Below are positions 5,872 through 6,401 of a DNA stretch of 6,401 nucleotides, piece after piece (position 1 is the stretch's first letter; each line of letters starts with the position of its first letter). The notes under the pieces were generated by a model that saw only the letters and a list, made by a program, of their open reading frames with translations, was not told where the DNA came from and did not search any database. Origin of the DNA: Gammaproteobacteria bacterium (GTDB lineage: Bacteria; Pseudomonadota; Gammaproteobacteria; Steroidobacterales; Steroidobacteraceae); contig JASHSR010000359.1 in NCBI GenBank assembly GCA_030038645.1, positions 1 to 6,401 on the forward strand, given 5' to 3'. The position numbers and the translations under genes were made by a program.

Positions 5872-5877
5872 TAGACT
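5872..5877 (+). promoter_or_regulatory. candidate -10 element ahead of the HD gene
   Basis: TAGACT (same hexamer as before aroE) lies 38 bases before the ATG at 5916 and would give a leader of about 32 nt. No good -35 is present. An A/T-rich stretch TACATAATG (5910-5918) immediately at the start codon is an alternative -10 for a very short or leaderless transcript. Both readings are weak. Confidence 0.25.
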
Positions 5878-5886
5878 CGGTCAGTT

Positions 5887-5900
5887 TTCCCTGGGGAAGG
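5887..5900 (+). promoter_or_regulatory. imperfect palindrome and possible ribosome binding site upstream of the HD gene
   Basis: TTCCCTGGGGAA (5887-5898) is symmetric at 10 of 12 positions and overlaps the only purine-rich Shine-Dalgarno-like string, GGGGAAGG (5893-5900). That string lies 15 bases before the ATG at 5916 and 21 before the ATG at 5922, longer than usual. It may be a poor ribosome binding site or part of an operator. Confidence 0.25.
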
Positions 5901-5915
5901 CCAGCGGCATACATA

Positions 5916-6401
5916 ATGAGTATGACGAGCGTCCGCCGCAACGATTTCGATGTCACCAACACCGTCCAGGTGAGCTCCACGGCAGCCGTGAAGGCCGCCG
6001 TCCAGGCGCTCTACCTCGACACCTGGCCGCAGATCGACCTCGAGCCGCTGACCCGCTCGTTCGACTACTTCGAGAAGCTGTTCGCCGGGGAGGTGCCCGG
6101 CTACCACGGCGTCGATACGGTCTATCACGACCGGCAGCACACGCTCGACATCACCCTCGCCCTGGCGCGGCTCATCGTGGGATACGAGCGGCAGCACCAG
6201 CCGCCCTCGTGCTTGGGTGCCGAGCGGGCGACGGTGGGGCTCATCGTCGGCCTGTTCCACGACATGGGCTACCTGCGGCGGGCCGACGACAGCGCCGAAT
6301 TCCGCCACGGCGCGGAGCTCACGCGGATCCACGTCTCGCGCGGCGCGCGGTTCCTGGAGGACTACCTGCCGACGATCGGGCTCGCCCGCTGGGCGCCGGT
6401 C
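5916..6401 (+). CDS. HD-domain metal-dependent phosphohydrolase (partial, runs off the window)
   Basis: An open frame of 162 codons without a stop reaches the right edge, so the C-terminus is missing. Helical residues 26-60 precede the motif VYHDRQHTLDITLALARL (69-86), in which H71 and H75 resemble the first metal-binding helix of HD-superfamily enzymes. GLFHDMGYLRR (112-122) contains the paired H115-D116 that names the family, and EFRHGAEL (128-135) adds another candidate metal or substrate histidine. The YH-x3-H plus HD spacing resembles bacterial HD proteins that look like 3',5'-cyclic-nucleotide phosphodiesterases, but no HD-GYP signature is seen and the substrate cannot be told. An ATG at 5916 or 5922 (MSM) is possible. 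No signal peptide or membrane segment is visible. It lies downstream of prlC on the same strand but is separated by 245 bases and probably has its own promoter. Confidence 0.8.
   Translation, partial: MSMTSVRRNDFDVTNTVQVSSTAAVKAAVQALYLDTWPQIDLEPLTRSFDYFEKLFAGEVPGYHGVDTVYHDRQHTLDITLALARLIVGYERQHQPPSCLGAERATVGLIVGLFHDMGYLRRADDSAEFRHGAELTRIHVSRGARFLEDYLPTIGLARWAPV

Noticed and set aside
5871..6332. 153-residue minus-strand frame opposite the HD gene
   Set aside because: It is a shadow of the plus-strand HD-domain frame, which carries a recognisable metal-binding motif set.

Overview
This is an ordinary-looking chromosomal stretch of housekeeping genes from a very GC-rich bacterium. GC looks close to 70% by eye, with strong G/C third-position bias. 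Four complete genes, rlmJ, aroE, gor and prlC, resemble their gammaproteobacterial counterparts closely enough to name. rlmJ, gor and prlC are also close neighbours in Escherichia coli. I therefore infer a high-GC gammaproteobacterium (Xanthomonadales, Nevskiales or Steroidobacter-like), but no taxon-specific marker is visible.

Layout. Bases 3-137 (+) look like the basic, disordered C-terminal tail of an upstream gene. Its TGA overlaps the GTG start of rlmJ (134-1030, +), a 23S rRNA adenine methyltransferase. After 34 bases comes aroE (1065-1967, +), shikimate dehydrogenase. aroE converges on gor (1954-3390, -), glutathione reductase, and the last 14 bases of both genes overlap. gor is divergent from prlC (3652-5670, +), oligopeptidase A, across a 261-base gap that holds an array of 13-bp tandem repeats. 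A 245-base gap with 39-bp tandem repeats follows. The last gene (5916 to the window edge, +) is the N-terminal part of an HD-domain metal phosphohydrolase. No rRNA, tRNA, CRISPR array, insertion sequence or integrase was seen.

The genes do not form one pathway. They cover ribosome modification (RlmJ), aromatic biosynthesis (AroE), thiol redox balance (Gor) and cytoplasmic peptide turnover (PrlC). The HD protein has no assignable substrate.

I found no new multi-gene system. The most notable signal is repeats: four separate short tandem-repeat arrays lie within 6.4 kb. Two are in-frame low-complexity insertions inside conserved enzymes (24-bp units in rlmJ, 45-bp units in gor). Two are intergenic (13-bp units between gor and prlC, 39-bp units between prlC and the HD gene). 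This suggests a genome prone to short tandem duplication, possibly with effects on the promoter of prlC or gor.
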